A stretch of DNA of 64,000 nt from Paraconiothyrium sp. Pb-2020 (lineage: Eukaryota; Ascomycota; Dothideomycetes; Pleosporales; Didymosphaeriaceae), in assembly GCA_022419385.1 (NCBI GenBank), contig JAJUBI010000004.1, positions 434,001 through 498,000 on the forward strand. The letters run 5' to 3'. Position numbers and translations under genes: made by a program. This document shows positions 43,567 to 53,648 of this stretch, one piece after another (position 1 is the stretch's first letter; each line of letters starts with the position of its first letter). The notes beneath the pieces were generated by a model that saw only the letters and a list, made by a program, of their open reading frames with translations, did no database searches and was not told where the DNA came from.

Positions 43567-44437
43567 ATGTGGAATCTCTACCTTGCTGTCGCCCTCGCTC
43601 TGGCCGCCTTCAGTACCGCCCGGCCAGTCGAAGACACTCCTCCCGCATTCGTCAACATGACGGCTCAGCGCCCCGCCAACAGCGGCAGCATTCGCAGAGA
43701 TGATCTGCCAAACTACAACATGGTGAATAGTCCAACCCGGTTACCAACAGAGTGTTACTGATCGTTTAGCTTGAACTCTTTACCGAGCCCAACGAAGGAG
43801 GCTACTTCTACTACATTGATCGAGTGATGGTCAAGTACGCGACATGTGTGACCTTTACGGATGTAGACCAGAAGGGCGGTATCACTGTAAGTGGAAACTC
43901 ATCAATTTACAGTAACTCACCTGAAGCTTCACCACCCTATGGTACCCCGGGACGAGCAACATAGTGGCTCGGTTCTCGTCCCAGCGATGCAAGCTTACGG
44001 TGTTACAGTCCCTTGTGTCCTACAAGAACCAGCAAGGCCTTGTCTACTACTGCCTCAACTACAAGTGAGTCACATATAACTGATCTCATAGGCCTTTGAT
44101 TGACTTCGCGAAGGTTGCCTGATTGCCACGGTGGACCACTGTGGTGGAAGGGTCTATTTCGGACGGATCAATTGGATGCCGATTGGGACAACACAATTCA
44201 CAGCGCACGGTGCCATCACGGCCTTGGTCCAGATGTACGTACATGATCTGTGTTGTCGGAGGCTGAAAACTTCGGTCTCCTTGCTAACGTACTTCGAATC
44301 AGGACTATCCTGATCCCAACGGCGGTTCTGCTGTGCAGACTCCTGCTAATAGCGGCAACGTCTATGGAGGCATCACCTCCGCAGCTCCGGATGTCCACGA
44401 CACCAATATAGGCGAGGCTAGTCTACCCACCCGGTGA
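43567..44437 (+). CDS. Small secreted cysteine-containing protein, unknown
   Basis: The first exon (43567-43722) opens with a signal peptide, MWNLYLAVALALAAFSTARP. Further exons are 43770-43886 (LELFTEPNEGGYFYYIDRVM), about 43927-44064 (WYPGTSNIVARFSSQRCKLT, then QQGLVYYCLNYK), 44114-44234 (LPDCHGGPLWWKGLFRTDQL) and 44303-44437 (DYPDPNGGSAVQTP to LPTR). The joins 1-2, 3-4 and 4-5 keep phase. The 2-3 join does not: exon 2 ends in phase 0 while the protein-like reading of exon 3 needs phase 2. So there is a missed exon, an unusual intron or a frameshift. About 190 residues with five or more cysteines after the signal. I recognise no family. A secreted effector-like or wall protein is possible, but only size and signal peptide suggest it. 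Confidence 0.6.
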
Positions 44438-45300
44438 GCGCTACTGCATACATGGAGGGTTGGGTCAGAATTTCGAGTGCCGTGCGATGCCAGGGCTAGG
44501 TGCGACACAGATTAATTGCATTCGAAAGTTGACTTGTAAATATTGGTCAAATCTAATCAAGACGATAGCCGGCTTACCTCCTGTATCACAACTTCAATGA
44601 TCAGTTCTTTCTATATCAGATACCTTTACTTGTGCTCTATCGGTTCTACCTCTGCTATTAATGCTCCTTGGGGTGACTTACGATCAGAAGAAGACCTGAA
44701 TGACGCAAGACTTATTAACACCGAATGTATGCTCTGGGCCTCTTTAAACCTCAAGGACGTATTATACAAGTTATACAGTTTATGCTAAGCTACAGCTCAT
44801 ATGCATCCTTCTCTGACCGACCATGCCTATTTGGCTGTGCCCACCGCACTTCGTGAACATCCCCCCCCCCCCCCCCCCCCCCTGCTACTCTTTAGTCATA
44901 CCTTGGCAGGGCTTACTAGTGAGTCATTTCTTATGTTCGAATTTCGTGTACAGGTTGGCCAGCAGCATCATTTACACATGACATACAACTTGAATCCTTC
45001 AATTAGTAGTCCTTCACAGCTAAGTGATGATCTGACAGAGCACAGGCGCGCTACAATGTACATGAAACTGCTCAGATTGTACCCATAACAACCTTAGTCC
45101 TGTGTAAAAACATGGTTCTTTCCCAAATATGTCAGCATCGCGACCATTTGATGCGATGTCAACCTCAAGAGGAACTCAAAACGCCAAACCAACCGATACC
45201 GCGAGAGATCATGCCACTTTAGAATGTCCCATACCGCGGCAGAAACGCCGCTAGACGCCAATGCAATGGAAGGTGCTCTGACTGTATCTCCCATGATCAG
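44438..45300. other. Gene-poor, AT-leaning gap with poly-C tract
   Basis: It lies between the secreted-protein gene and the 3' end of the Rad53-like gene. It contains the C22 tract at 44861. Frames are short and lack features. No transposon remains can be shown. Confidence 0.5.
44861..44882 (+). repeat. Poly-C tract of 22 bases
   Basis: Twenty-two uninterrupted C residues, read directly. The length is likely to vary between isolates and between assemblies. Confidence 0.95.
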
Positions 45301-47521
45301 CTAAGTGTTCGTTGCGGCAGCAACGGTGCTCTGGTCGTCGACATAGATCGAATGATCTGCCGTGTCGTAGAGCTGTTGATCTCCCTTTCCGCCCATCTGA
45401 ATGAACTCATCCGGATCCCTATTCGCGGAAGGAGTATCTTCTTTCTGGTTTGCGCGATCCAGGCCCTTGACGCCGTTCTTTGGTTTGTCCTTGTTTTTCT
45501 CGTACACTTTGACAGCCCCCTGGCCTTCACCACCCTCAATGACCCGGCTGATCTTGATATCATTGATGCTGGAGAGTAGAGTGCGCTCGCGGTAGATCTT
45601 ACGCTTGGCGAAATCGAGATTGGCGATTGCCCCCGTAAGCCCATCGGTACTATCGTTGGGATTGATCTCCGCCTGAGTAGTCCACGGATGCTCCAAGCAT
45701 TGGTCGATGGTGATACGAGAGTCCACATCCACGGTCAACATGCGGTCAATCAGGTCAAGTGCCGGGTCGCCGACCGAATCCCAGTAAGGTGAGGGATAGT
45801 CAAATCGACCCATCTTGATCTGCTGCGATAATGTGTACGGGTTTTCGGCACTGTACAACTCGTCGGAGAAAGGAGGAAAGCCGCATAAGCAGATGTACAA
45901 TACAACTCCGAGGGACCACACGTCAACCGCGCGTGTGTACCGTCGGTGATTCGTGCTCTCCAAGATCTCAGGAGCAACATCTGCATACGTTAGTCCGAAC
46001 CACTTGCATCCGCATGTGTGAGCCTACATGACGGTGTTCCACACAATGTCGTGGTGAAGGACTCTTCGCCGATGATCTTCGCCAGACCGAAGTCAGCAAG
46101 TTTGACGGACAGGTTCTTGTCGGTGAGCAGAATGTTCTCCGGTTTGATGTCCCGGTGGACAATGTTGCGCTCATGCTACACACGTAAGCTTAGACCTAAA
46201 CAGAACGATAGCTGGACTTACAAGATACTTGACTCCCTGGAACAGCTGCACAAACACCCTTCGGGCTTCCGTCTCGGTCAACTTTTGCTTCATTACAATC
46301 CAATTGAAGAGTTCACCCTCTGGAGCCAGCTCGAGAACGAGGTACACCCCGTCTGCTTCGTCGAAAGTGTCCTTGAGGCATAGCAACGTGGGGTGACTAA
46401 CTCCCATGAGCACTGCAATCTCTTGTTGGAGGCCATCGACTTTTGATTTCTCGCCAGGCCCCGTACGTTTCTCAAATTTCTTCACGGCATACCGCATGCC
46501 ACTGCATTTTTCCACGCATAAGTAGACGGAGGCAAAGTGACCCTTTCCTAGCTGCTCTTGTATTGCGTATTGCTGCCGAAATCCGTTCGTATCGCGGTGC
46601 GATGGGTATCTGAAGACGAAGCGGGCTTCGTCCAGGATGCTGATCTCGTCACCTTCTTGCAGTTCTCGCCTCTTGTTCCGGCCGACTATCGTATCGTTGA
46701 CGAATGTGCCATTACCAGATAGATCCTCCAAGACAGCAATCGCATCTCCGCCTTTGTTCTCAGGAAACAACAGACAATGCCTGTTCGATACGGTTGGTGA
46801 CTGCAATTGCCGATCTGGACCGTGTCAGAATTATTTCCCGGAGTATGCAGACTGCACCTACCGCATTCAGGATGCCGTCCAATGAGGTAACCTCCAGCAG
46901 TTACACCGTGCTCCACCTTCTCCTGCTCGTAGCCCTCCTCTTGCTTCGTGTACTTGTGTTTCGCAACCGTTTCTCTACCCGAGGTCTTCCCAACTCTTGA
47001 CGATGGGACCGGGCAAGCTGCGCGTCGGCGGAGGACAAGCACGTCTCCAGAGCGGGTATCTACTGGCACCAAATAGCCCCAGACACCCTCGGCCTCTTCG
47101 TCGTCTACTGCATAAGACCGATCGTTGGGATGGTATACGAATTGTGAGAAGGGCTGGGTGTCATGCAGCGGTGAGGACAGGCTGTTAGCGCCGCCGGTTC
47201 GTGGAGGGCTACGGAGGCCGCCTCGCTGAGACTGGTCACTCGAAGCCTTACTAGGCGGGGTGATGGTGCCTTCCTTGAACTCCTCGGTCGCGGCTGAATC
47301 GACCTGATGTGTGACTGGAGACGGGAGCGGGCCTTGCTTCAGGTGAGGATTGCGGTCGCTGGGCGAGGCATTGCGCTCTGACCGGCGAGGCTTCTTGGGC
47401 TCGACTTGCTCGCCTTGAGATTGCTGTGGGGGATGCTGTCAGCCTGCAATTGTCTAGCCAGTAGATGCGCAGATGCTCAACGTACGCGGCCTCGCTTGAG
47501 CTGGCTTTTCTCCGAAGCCAT
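45301..47521 (-). CDS. FHA-domain checkpoint kinase, Rad53/Cds1/Chk2-like
   Basis: This nuclear Ser/Thr kinase relays replication and DNA-damage signals. Exons are 47521-47486, 46862-47423, 46222-46814, 46028-46175 and 45301-45980 (672 residues; all phases agree). An N-terminal disordered region contains SQ/TQ sites (QSQGEQ, DQSQRGG, DTQPFSQF), the usual ATM/ATR targets. The FHA domain covers about 115-270, with GYLIGRHPECD, SPTVSNRH and LEDLSGNGTFVND. The kinase starts near 282 (EQLGKGHFASVYLC) and shows VHRDIKPENILL, KLADFGLAK, LCGTPSYVAPEIL and WSLGVVLYICLCGFPPF. Only one FHA domain is present, as in Cds1/Chk2; yeast Rad53 has two. The C-terminal 130 residues are charged and probably disordered. 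Confidence 0.94.
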
Positions 47522-48335
47522 GGCGGATTGCTATTCGGGGCGTAGGCAGTGTCGTGCTCAGTTACGGAGCCGTGCAGTGCGTGTAGGGCATCTCCTTGGG
47601 TGGAGAGGAGGGTGATTAGTGCGCGAGCGATGAGTTCGACAATGGCTGCCTCACTGGCGCAGGTGGTAGGGTGCAGGTGGTGCCTCGACGCTGCGGTGTG
47701 CCAAGCCAGGGCTCCGCGCTGGCGGGGATCAGAGCACAGTTCGGCGGCATTACACATCATCCGCCCTAGCAGCAATTGCAAGCAGGCATTCACATGTCGC
47801 ATGTCGTATCGAGTTGTCGGCCCCGCCGGTCTCTTAGCTCCGTGCTCCCACACGAATCTGCCGCTGCTCACGACATAGGATTACCCCGGGTATGACGTAC
47901 AGCTAAGATCGATAGGCCGCTTTTTCCTCGAGTTTGTTCATCAACACATCGGTGCTATCTGTGTCATGGTAGTTGAGGAAGTGCTCTAGTCATTCTGGTA
48001 TTTAGTCACAGATTTTGGTCGCATCGTCAGTGGCGCAATTCTTAAGACATTTCCCTATCCAGATTGGAGCTTATTCTGCTTCATGTTCACTAATTATCGT
48101 AGGCGCCATTTTGCCACAACTCAAATGGATCCTCTTCACTGATTAGCGCATGCCAGCAGAAGTATCGTAAAGCGCCTCTCTTGACTGATGCCTATTCGGG
48201 CATCTACGCGCCACGCTAAACGCCCTATCAGGTGATCATGCTGCCAAGACCGCACCGCCTAACCCAATCAGGCCACCAGGCACCCTTCCGGAGTATGACT
48301 CGCCTCTGCATTTCTCGGCTCGGCATGCGTTGACT
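47522..48335. other. Divergent promoter of the checkpoint kinase and Atg10 genes
   Basis: The 206-residue minus-strand frame (47871-47251) partly overlaps the kinase's first exons in another frame and has random composition. No gene is called. Confidence 0.5.
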
Positions 48336-49023
48336 ATGGACCTTGCAGCGTCCTTCCCGCGCCTCTCAGATGCTGAGTTCCATACCGCTTGTATGACCTT
48401 AGTTGACTGCTTCAATCTGCTTCCAGACGCTTCTAGAAAGGCAAAGTGGACGGCAGTGATCTTAGATCCAGACGAGGGTCTCCTTCAGATCAACAAAGAG
48501 CTTCCTGTTCCGGACCCTTTCGAAAGCCAAATTCAGGATCATGACGACGCCGGACTCGAAGAAGATGACGAGGAAGCGCTTGATCACAAGGAGAACAATA
48601 CCCCAATCATTCACTACGATATACTCCTCTCCCCAATCTACAGCGTGCCAGTGCTGTACTTCTACATCTCAGACACACTGCACCGCTACCCACCTACGAT
48701 GAACACCCTGTACAAGCACATCATCGTGCCAGAGTACGTGGATCAAACGAAAGACGTGGGTGTGCTGGGTGGCATCACTATCACTGTAGGCCTCTACTGT
48801 TATACTTGTATATCCTTGATGTTGAGGCGAGCTTTAGGACCATCCTATCCTCAATCGACCCGTGTTCTTCATCCACCCCTGCCGCACAGCAGAGGTGATG
48901 GAGGCTAGCGTTGGTGATACGCCGGCAACGTCGCTCGGATATTTGCTTATGTGGATCGGAGCTATGGGAAAGACTGTAGGATTAGATATCCCATTGCAGC
49001 TCGTTGTCCAGGCAAAAGGATGA
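48336..49023 (+). CDS. ATG10: Atg10, E2-like enzyme for Atg12-Atg5 conjugation
   Basis: It transfers the ubiquitin-like Atg12 to Atg5, a step needed for autophagosome growth. Exons are 48336-48785 and 48838-49023 (211 residues; 52-base intron, phase 0). The family core reads HYDILLSPIYSVPVLYFYIS, then GGITIT/DHPILNRPVFFIHPC and RTAEVMEA, with the catalytic Cys in HPCRTAEVM. The second exon is needed for the active site; without splicing the frame ends early. An acidic insertion (EEDDEEALDHKE) precedes the core. The start at MDLAASFPRLSDAEFHTAC matches the family's FPxLSxxEF opening. Confidence 0.93.
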
Positions 49024-49480
49024 AGATATATATATGTCTACGGCGGGGTGCGAACCGTTTGCGCGGATTGCATTAAGTTGATCCCGGTGTAGCAGCATAC
49101 CAATATAATGTAGTGCAATTGGCATAACATCTATAGATTATGCTATCACCCTCGTTGATGAACGAGTTCTTTGCTCGACTGCTGCATCGTACAAGTATGC
49201 GATGAACCTGTCAGAGTATAACAACTGTGCAAGGCGTATTGCTCCTTCGAGTCGTGCTCTTTACATATATGTGAGTCTGCACCTCCGCGTAATCCTGAAT
49301 GGCAAATAAGCACCTTGCCTGCTGATATACCTTTTCTCCGGAATCACCCTATTGTCCGAGTCCATGCCACAAGGCGTGTATGAGGTCGGATTCGAGGTCG
49401 TTTGCACCAAGCGCCATTTAGAGTGCCATGCCCAGTCGTAATCATATCGTACATAAAGAAAGGAATGCCACTGGTTCCGC
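49024..49480. other. Convergent intergenic region
   Basis: It lies between the Atg10 gene and the 3' end of the large minus-strand gene. AT-rich runs (ATATATATGTC) fit 3' flanks. No gene is seen. Confidence 0.5.
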
Positions 49481-52400
49481 TTACTCCTCGTCATCCTCAA
49501 CTTGCTTGCGCTCTTTACGAAGCTTGGATAGCACCTTCTCGGTCGCCTTGTTCAATTTGGCCTTCTTCTGCTTGATGTCCTTGTGCATGGCATCGAACTG
49601 CTGCTCATGACTTTCAAAAAGTAGATCCAGTGACTGCTGGCCGTCTTTAGTGTACGTGTCAGCAATATCGCTGACAGCAGACTCATTGCCAACAATGTGC
49701 TGCAAGACACGGTTGGACACCCGGAGGAGTTGGTCTTTCAAGTCGAGCTGGTAAGGCCGCAGGTGAGCCTCCCATTCCATCTCCTCGGCTTCGGATGTCG
49801 GGACGTGAGGATCCGTTCTGGGTTCGGGCTCTGCAGATGTCGAGCTGTGGCTGCTTGGTGAAAGATCCATCGGTGGAGGAGAGGACCTGAGGTGTGAGAC
49901 CTCATGCGGAGTATGTTGTGGCTCTTCAAATTCGACAAGAGTGTCGCCCTCCATCTCAGCGTCGGCGGCGAAGCGAGGTACATTTCCCCGTTGATGGTCC
50001 TGATGTCCGCACTGATGTTGAGATGCTTCTCCCGGTGCAACTGTGGCTGTAAGTGGCTCGATGGCCCGACTGCGTGAGCGTCTGGTCAGTTCCGGTGCTT
50101 GAATCTGAAGAAATTCGATAGGCTGAGTAACTCCGGTATGATCGTTTGTTGTTATAGGACTTTGTTTTATTGGCGGAAGAGCTTCACTGGACGGGCTGCT
50201 AGGACTGTCACCCAATTCGATTGGATGTCCCTGGGAGTTACCCTCTGTGGATTTTGCGGGTTCTTCGGGTTCTGGAGCCTGCGAAACGTCCCTACTTTCG
50301 ACGAGTCTTCGAGTGAAGCTGGTGACTTTTCGACGGCTCAACTGGAACGGATCGCTCTTCTCAATCTTATACTCTCCGTGCGCTTGTTCTATTCTAACCT
50401 GATGCCGGTCTGCGAGTCCAGAGATTGCCGTCGACGCTGCGCTAGGCGAAGCAGGAGTTGGCTTGCTGTTACTTGAAAGAATCTCCAAGTTAAAGGACAG
50501 ATCAGAATGACTTCGCTTGCCGAGCTGCTGGATGGGGGTCTGACGCTCATCATAGTGCCCATGCGACCGCACCAAACGTTGAGCTGTCTTTGGTGAGGTT
50601 GTGAGTATGGTCTCTTCGACGACTGGCTTTGGCGGAGCTTGCATGCTTCTGTCCGCTCGACTGTCGCAAGGACTTGACGGGTCTTCCAGTACTCTTATAG
50701 GAGCGACCGTGAGCGGAGGCTTCACAGACATAGGTTCGCCCACATCTGCATTCGTCTCCATTCCATCAGGGTCCAGTGTAGCTCGCTGGGGGCGTGGCGT
50801 TGACGGCGTACTGCTGCACGAAGTCCGCTTCCTCGACGCTACACCATCATCGATCTCCGAGCTGTGAGCATCAATGTATCCGAGCTCACTGTCGCTGTCC
50901 GAGTCGTTCAATTTTTTCAAGATGTGTGCTTCAGAACTGAGGTCCTCACCTCTCGAAGTATTAGTAGTAGGATTTTGTGCGTTGCGCATTTCGCTACGTG
51001 TGTTGTAACCTTTGGGAATTTGACCTTCGTTTGCTCTTATTGTTGGTTGTAGATTCAACAGCAAAGAGTCTTTGAGCGGCTGCAGCGGTTGCACGTTTAC
51101 TTTAGATTGCCTAGATCTCCTGCTGCTTGTAACGCTTCTCGTTGGTGATGACGCCAAACGCTCGTTCCTAGTCCTCGTCTTGGCAGGTCGTCTACGAGGT
51201 CGTTTCGTCCGCTTACTGTCCATGAACTCGGAACCTGAGCTATTTTCTTCGGATGAGGTGTCTTCCTTGTAGGTCATCGCCATGGCACGCGTTCGCTTTG
51301 TACCTCGCTGAGCGCCACCCACATCTAGTTTCTCTTGAGGGAAACTAAAGACATCTGACTGTCGGCGCTGTCCAGCTTGCTTGTGGACAGGCTTTGACGC
51401 GTTGACTTTTTTATCCGTGGATTTCGTCGCTGAAAGCTGCGATGTGGCAAGACCGTCTCGATTAGCACTTAGCTTCTCTGTCTTCGCTTTCGTTGGTCGC
51501 TTGAAGGACGGTGAGCGATCAGGAAATTCGAATTCGGTGTGCTTGGCTTCGATCATAGACTTGACTCCGCTCAGCCGTAAAGGTTTCCTAATCTCAGGGA
51601 GTGCTCCATGGTTGATTTCGACCGATCCAGTTTGATATCCGCGGGCTGCCTCTGGTGCCACCTGATCTATCGGCTGGGTGCCCTTGATGATGCTGCCCTT
51701 GCGCTGCGACCTGTCGAATTTTATTATACTGCCCCGTGAGATCGGGGGCAAGTCGTTTTCAATGTCCTTCTCCTCGTTCGCGTCTCCTTCGAGCGCAGAA
51801 TCTGAAGCATTTGTAACGTCGCTCGGGTTTCCCTTTGGCCTGAGGATGTCGTTGATGCAGCGCATGCACTCCTTAGCATCAGCACTTGTTTCCATAAGAA
51901 CAGTAAAACTTTTTCCAGAATGTGTCGAGCAGTTCACTTGATATGATGTGGAAACTGACAAGAATTCTAGTATTACAGCCCAAGGAGCAACCGGTGCGAC
52001 TTCGCCTTGATGGTTGTATGGACTCGGTGGCTGGCAGTAGACCTTCTTGACAGACTGCAGTGGTATATACACGAAATTAATCTCGTGTAGAGCGGATGCC
52101 GGCGTAATCAAGGTGAGTGTCTGACTTTCGATCAAGAATATGGGCACGTTCCCAATGGCCGCCGACCATTGAAAACCGTCTGCTGCGTGGAGAGCTACTG
52201 GATACAAGAGCACGAGTTGGGGTGAAGAGTTCCCAAGCGAAAGCGCAGAAAGTGTGTCCATGTAATCTTGAAATCCTTTCATCCAGGACGTATCTGCATT
52301 TTTGGGAAAGAGGGTTGCGGTAGCGTGGACCTTTCTCTCGGACCAAAAATCGGAGAACTTGATCCCTTGAGAAAGCCCGGCACGGATTATCAGACCCGCG

Positions 52401-52711
52401 ACGATCTTAGTCTCTTCGGCTTCGTTCAGTCCCAGAATGACTGCGCCTATGCGGACAAGGTCCTCCGGATCTCGTCTTAGATGTCGCGCCACACCAGGAC
52501 AAGACTCGAGCAGCCTCGCTAGAATGAGTCCAGTCCATCTTCGACGTATAACGGACGCGGCCTCGTCGCAAAAAGCCCCAAGGAACGCCTTTGCGGTGGC
52601 GGGGAGAGCTGGCGACTGTGTGGAAATCTCTGTGGATAAGAGAGCGTGGAGAGCGTGGCAAGCAGCATTGTCGTCGGGGTCAATGAGCGCATTTTCGAGC
52701 AATTCGGACAT
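49481..52711 (-). CDS. Large protein, possible meiotic axis core (Red1/SYCP2-like)
   Basis: This is a single uninterrupted frame of 1,076 residues. Residues about 1-155 look all-helical and repeat-like (LHALLSTEISTQSP, RRRWTGLILARLLESCPGVA, LVRIGAVILGLNEAEETKIV). Residues about 160-297 look like a beta-rich PH-type module (QLVLLYPVALHA, INFVYIPLQSVKKVYC, WAVILEFLSVSTSYQVNC, ending in a helix AKECMRCINDIL). The middle 650 residues are disordered and Ser/Lys/Arg-rich, with KRTKRPRRRPAKTRTRNE. The last 100 residues form a helix or coiled coil (LLFESHEQQFDAMHKDIKQK to LSKLRKERKQ). Helical repeats, PH-like domain, long linker and C-terminal coiled coil is the order known for Red1 and SYCP2. That assignment is inference from layout; I see no diagnostic motif. 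It may instead be another chromatin protein. Confidence 0.6.
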   Translation of the reverse strand: MSELLENALIDPDDNAACHALHALLSTEISTQSPALPATAKAFLGAFCDEAASVIRRRWTGLILARLLESCPGVARHLRRDPEDLVRIGAVILGLNEAEETKIVAGLIIRAGLSQGIKFSDFWSERKVHATATLFPKNADTSWMKGFQDYMDTLSALSLGNSSPQLVLLYPVALHAADGFQWSAAIGNVPIFLIESQTLTLITPASALHEINFVYIPLQSVKKVYCQPPSPYNHQGEVAPVAPWAVILEFLSVSTSYQVNCSTHSGKSFTVLMETSADAKECMRCINDILRPKGNPSDVTNASDSALEGDANEEKDIENDLPPISRGSIIKFDRSQRKGSIIKGTQPIDQVAPEAARGYQTGSVEINHGALPEIRKPLRLSGVKSMIEAKHTEFEFPDRSPSFKRPTKAKTEKLSANRDGLATSQLSATKSTDKKVNASKPVHKQAGQRRQSDVFSFPQEKLDVGGAQRGTKRTRAMAMTYKEDTSSEENSSGSEFMDSKRTKRPRRRPAKTRTRNERLASSPTRSVTSSRRSRQSKVNVQPLQPLKDSLLLNLQPTIRANEGQIPKGYNTRSEMRNAQNPTTNTSRGEDLSSEAHILKKLNDSDSDSELGYIDAHSSEIDDGVASRKRTSCSSTPSTPRPQRATLDPDGMETNADVGEPMSVKPPLTVAPIRVLEDPSSPCDSRADRSMQAPPKPVVEETILTTSPKTAQRLVRSHGHYDERQTPIQQLGKRSHSDLSFNLEILSSNSKPTPASPSAASTAISGLADRHQVRIEQAHGEYKIEKSDPFQLSRRKVTSFTRRLVESRDVSQAPEPEEPAKSTEGNSQGHPIELGDSPSSPSSEALPPIKQSPITTNDHTGVTQPIEFLQIQAPELTRRSRSRAIEPLTATVAPGEASQHQCGHQDHQRGNVPRFAADAEMEGDTLVEFEEPQHTPHEVSHLRSSPPPMDLSPSSHSSTSAEPEPRTDPHVPTSEAEEMEWEAHLRPYQLDLKDQLLRVSNRVLQHIVGNESAVSDIADTYTKDGQQSLDLLFESHEQQFDAMHKDIKQKKAKLNKATEKVLSKLRKERKQVEDDEE

Positions 52712-53648
52712 TGTTGATACCGCTCTTTACCATTTGTCCTGCGTGGCGCGATATATTACCTGACGCGACAGGCTTGCGTGTGTCGGAAAGACACGGGGAG
52801 GAAACTGATGGCGGACGCAGAAAAGAGAACTACGAAGGGTGAGATTGTGGAAAAGACGTAGACGAGAAGAGGAAAGGAAACATGAAGCAGCGGTGAAGCG
52901 GGCAGGTGCGGTTGTTGTTGTTCCAAAGTTGGAAGTGAGGAAGGGACGAGGCAGCGCGCTGTGACCTTCGCCACCTACCAGCGCAGCGCGAGTACAGTAG
53001 GAAGCACAATCGTGAAGGTCGATCAGACGATGTAAAAGTATGATGCAAGCGGAGAAAGGCGCGCGTCTCCGTTCGCTATTGCGTCAGAGACGTTGTCTGA
53101 GCTGCACGCGGTCGCGAAGCAAGGGCTGCTCAAGAATCCCTCAATGGGGTATTGTGAGTAACTCTCAACTTTCCGCAATATGGATTGCCCCGAAGAGTCG
53201 ACGAAAAGTACTTGTTCGAACTGCGCGTCTGGCAAAGTTCATGCAGGACGTGCATGGCCAAAAAACGCGTCTTTGTGGGACTCGACGCGAAACGTACGCG
53301 CTCTGCACACTACACCGCGGTCCACAGTGTTCCGACTTGACGCTACTCCGGACCAAGCCCTCACCGATGTGTGGTTCTCTCCCATCTGACGCAGGGTGTG
53401 TCTCGACATTGACCTCAACGCTGGGATTTCCAGAACAGCTTGTTTGGGTTTGCCTGATCTGTCCGTTCTGTGCGTTCAACTTGTGGCTGTGCGCATCTTC
53501 CGATGGGGCAGGGTTTATTGTGAACCCGGTCCGATCCTTCAAGATGATAAGGGGTTTGAACAGGTGTTCTTGCACCACGCCTCGTCGAGGACATCGCACT
53601 CGGAGCAGCTGAACAAGCTTCCGATCTGGAAAGAGGTCATTACATAAG
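52712..53648. other. Divergent promoter region
   Basis: It lies between the large minus-strand gene and the first MFS gene. Overlapping frames of about 190 residues on both strands (53040-53612, 53743-53165) show no family features and are not called. Confidence 0.5.
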
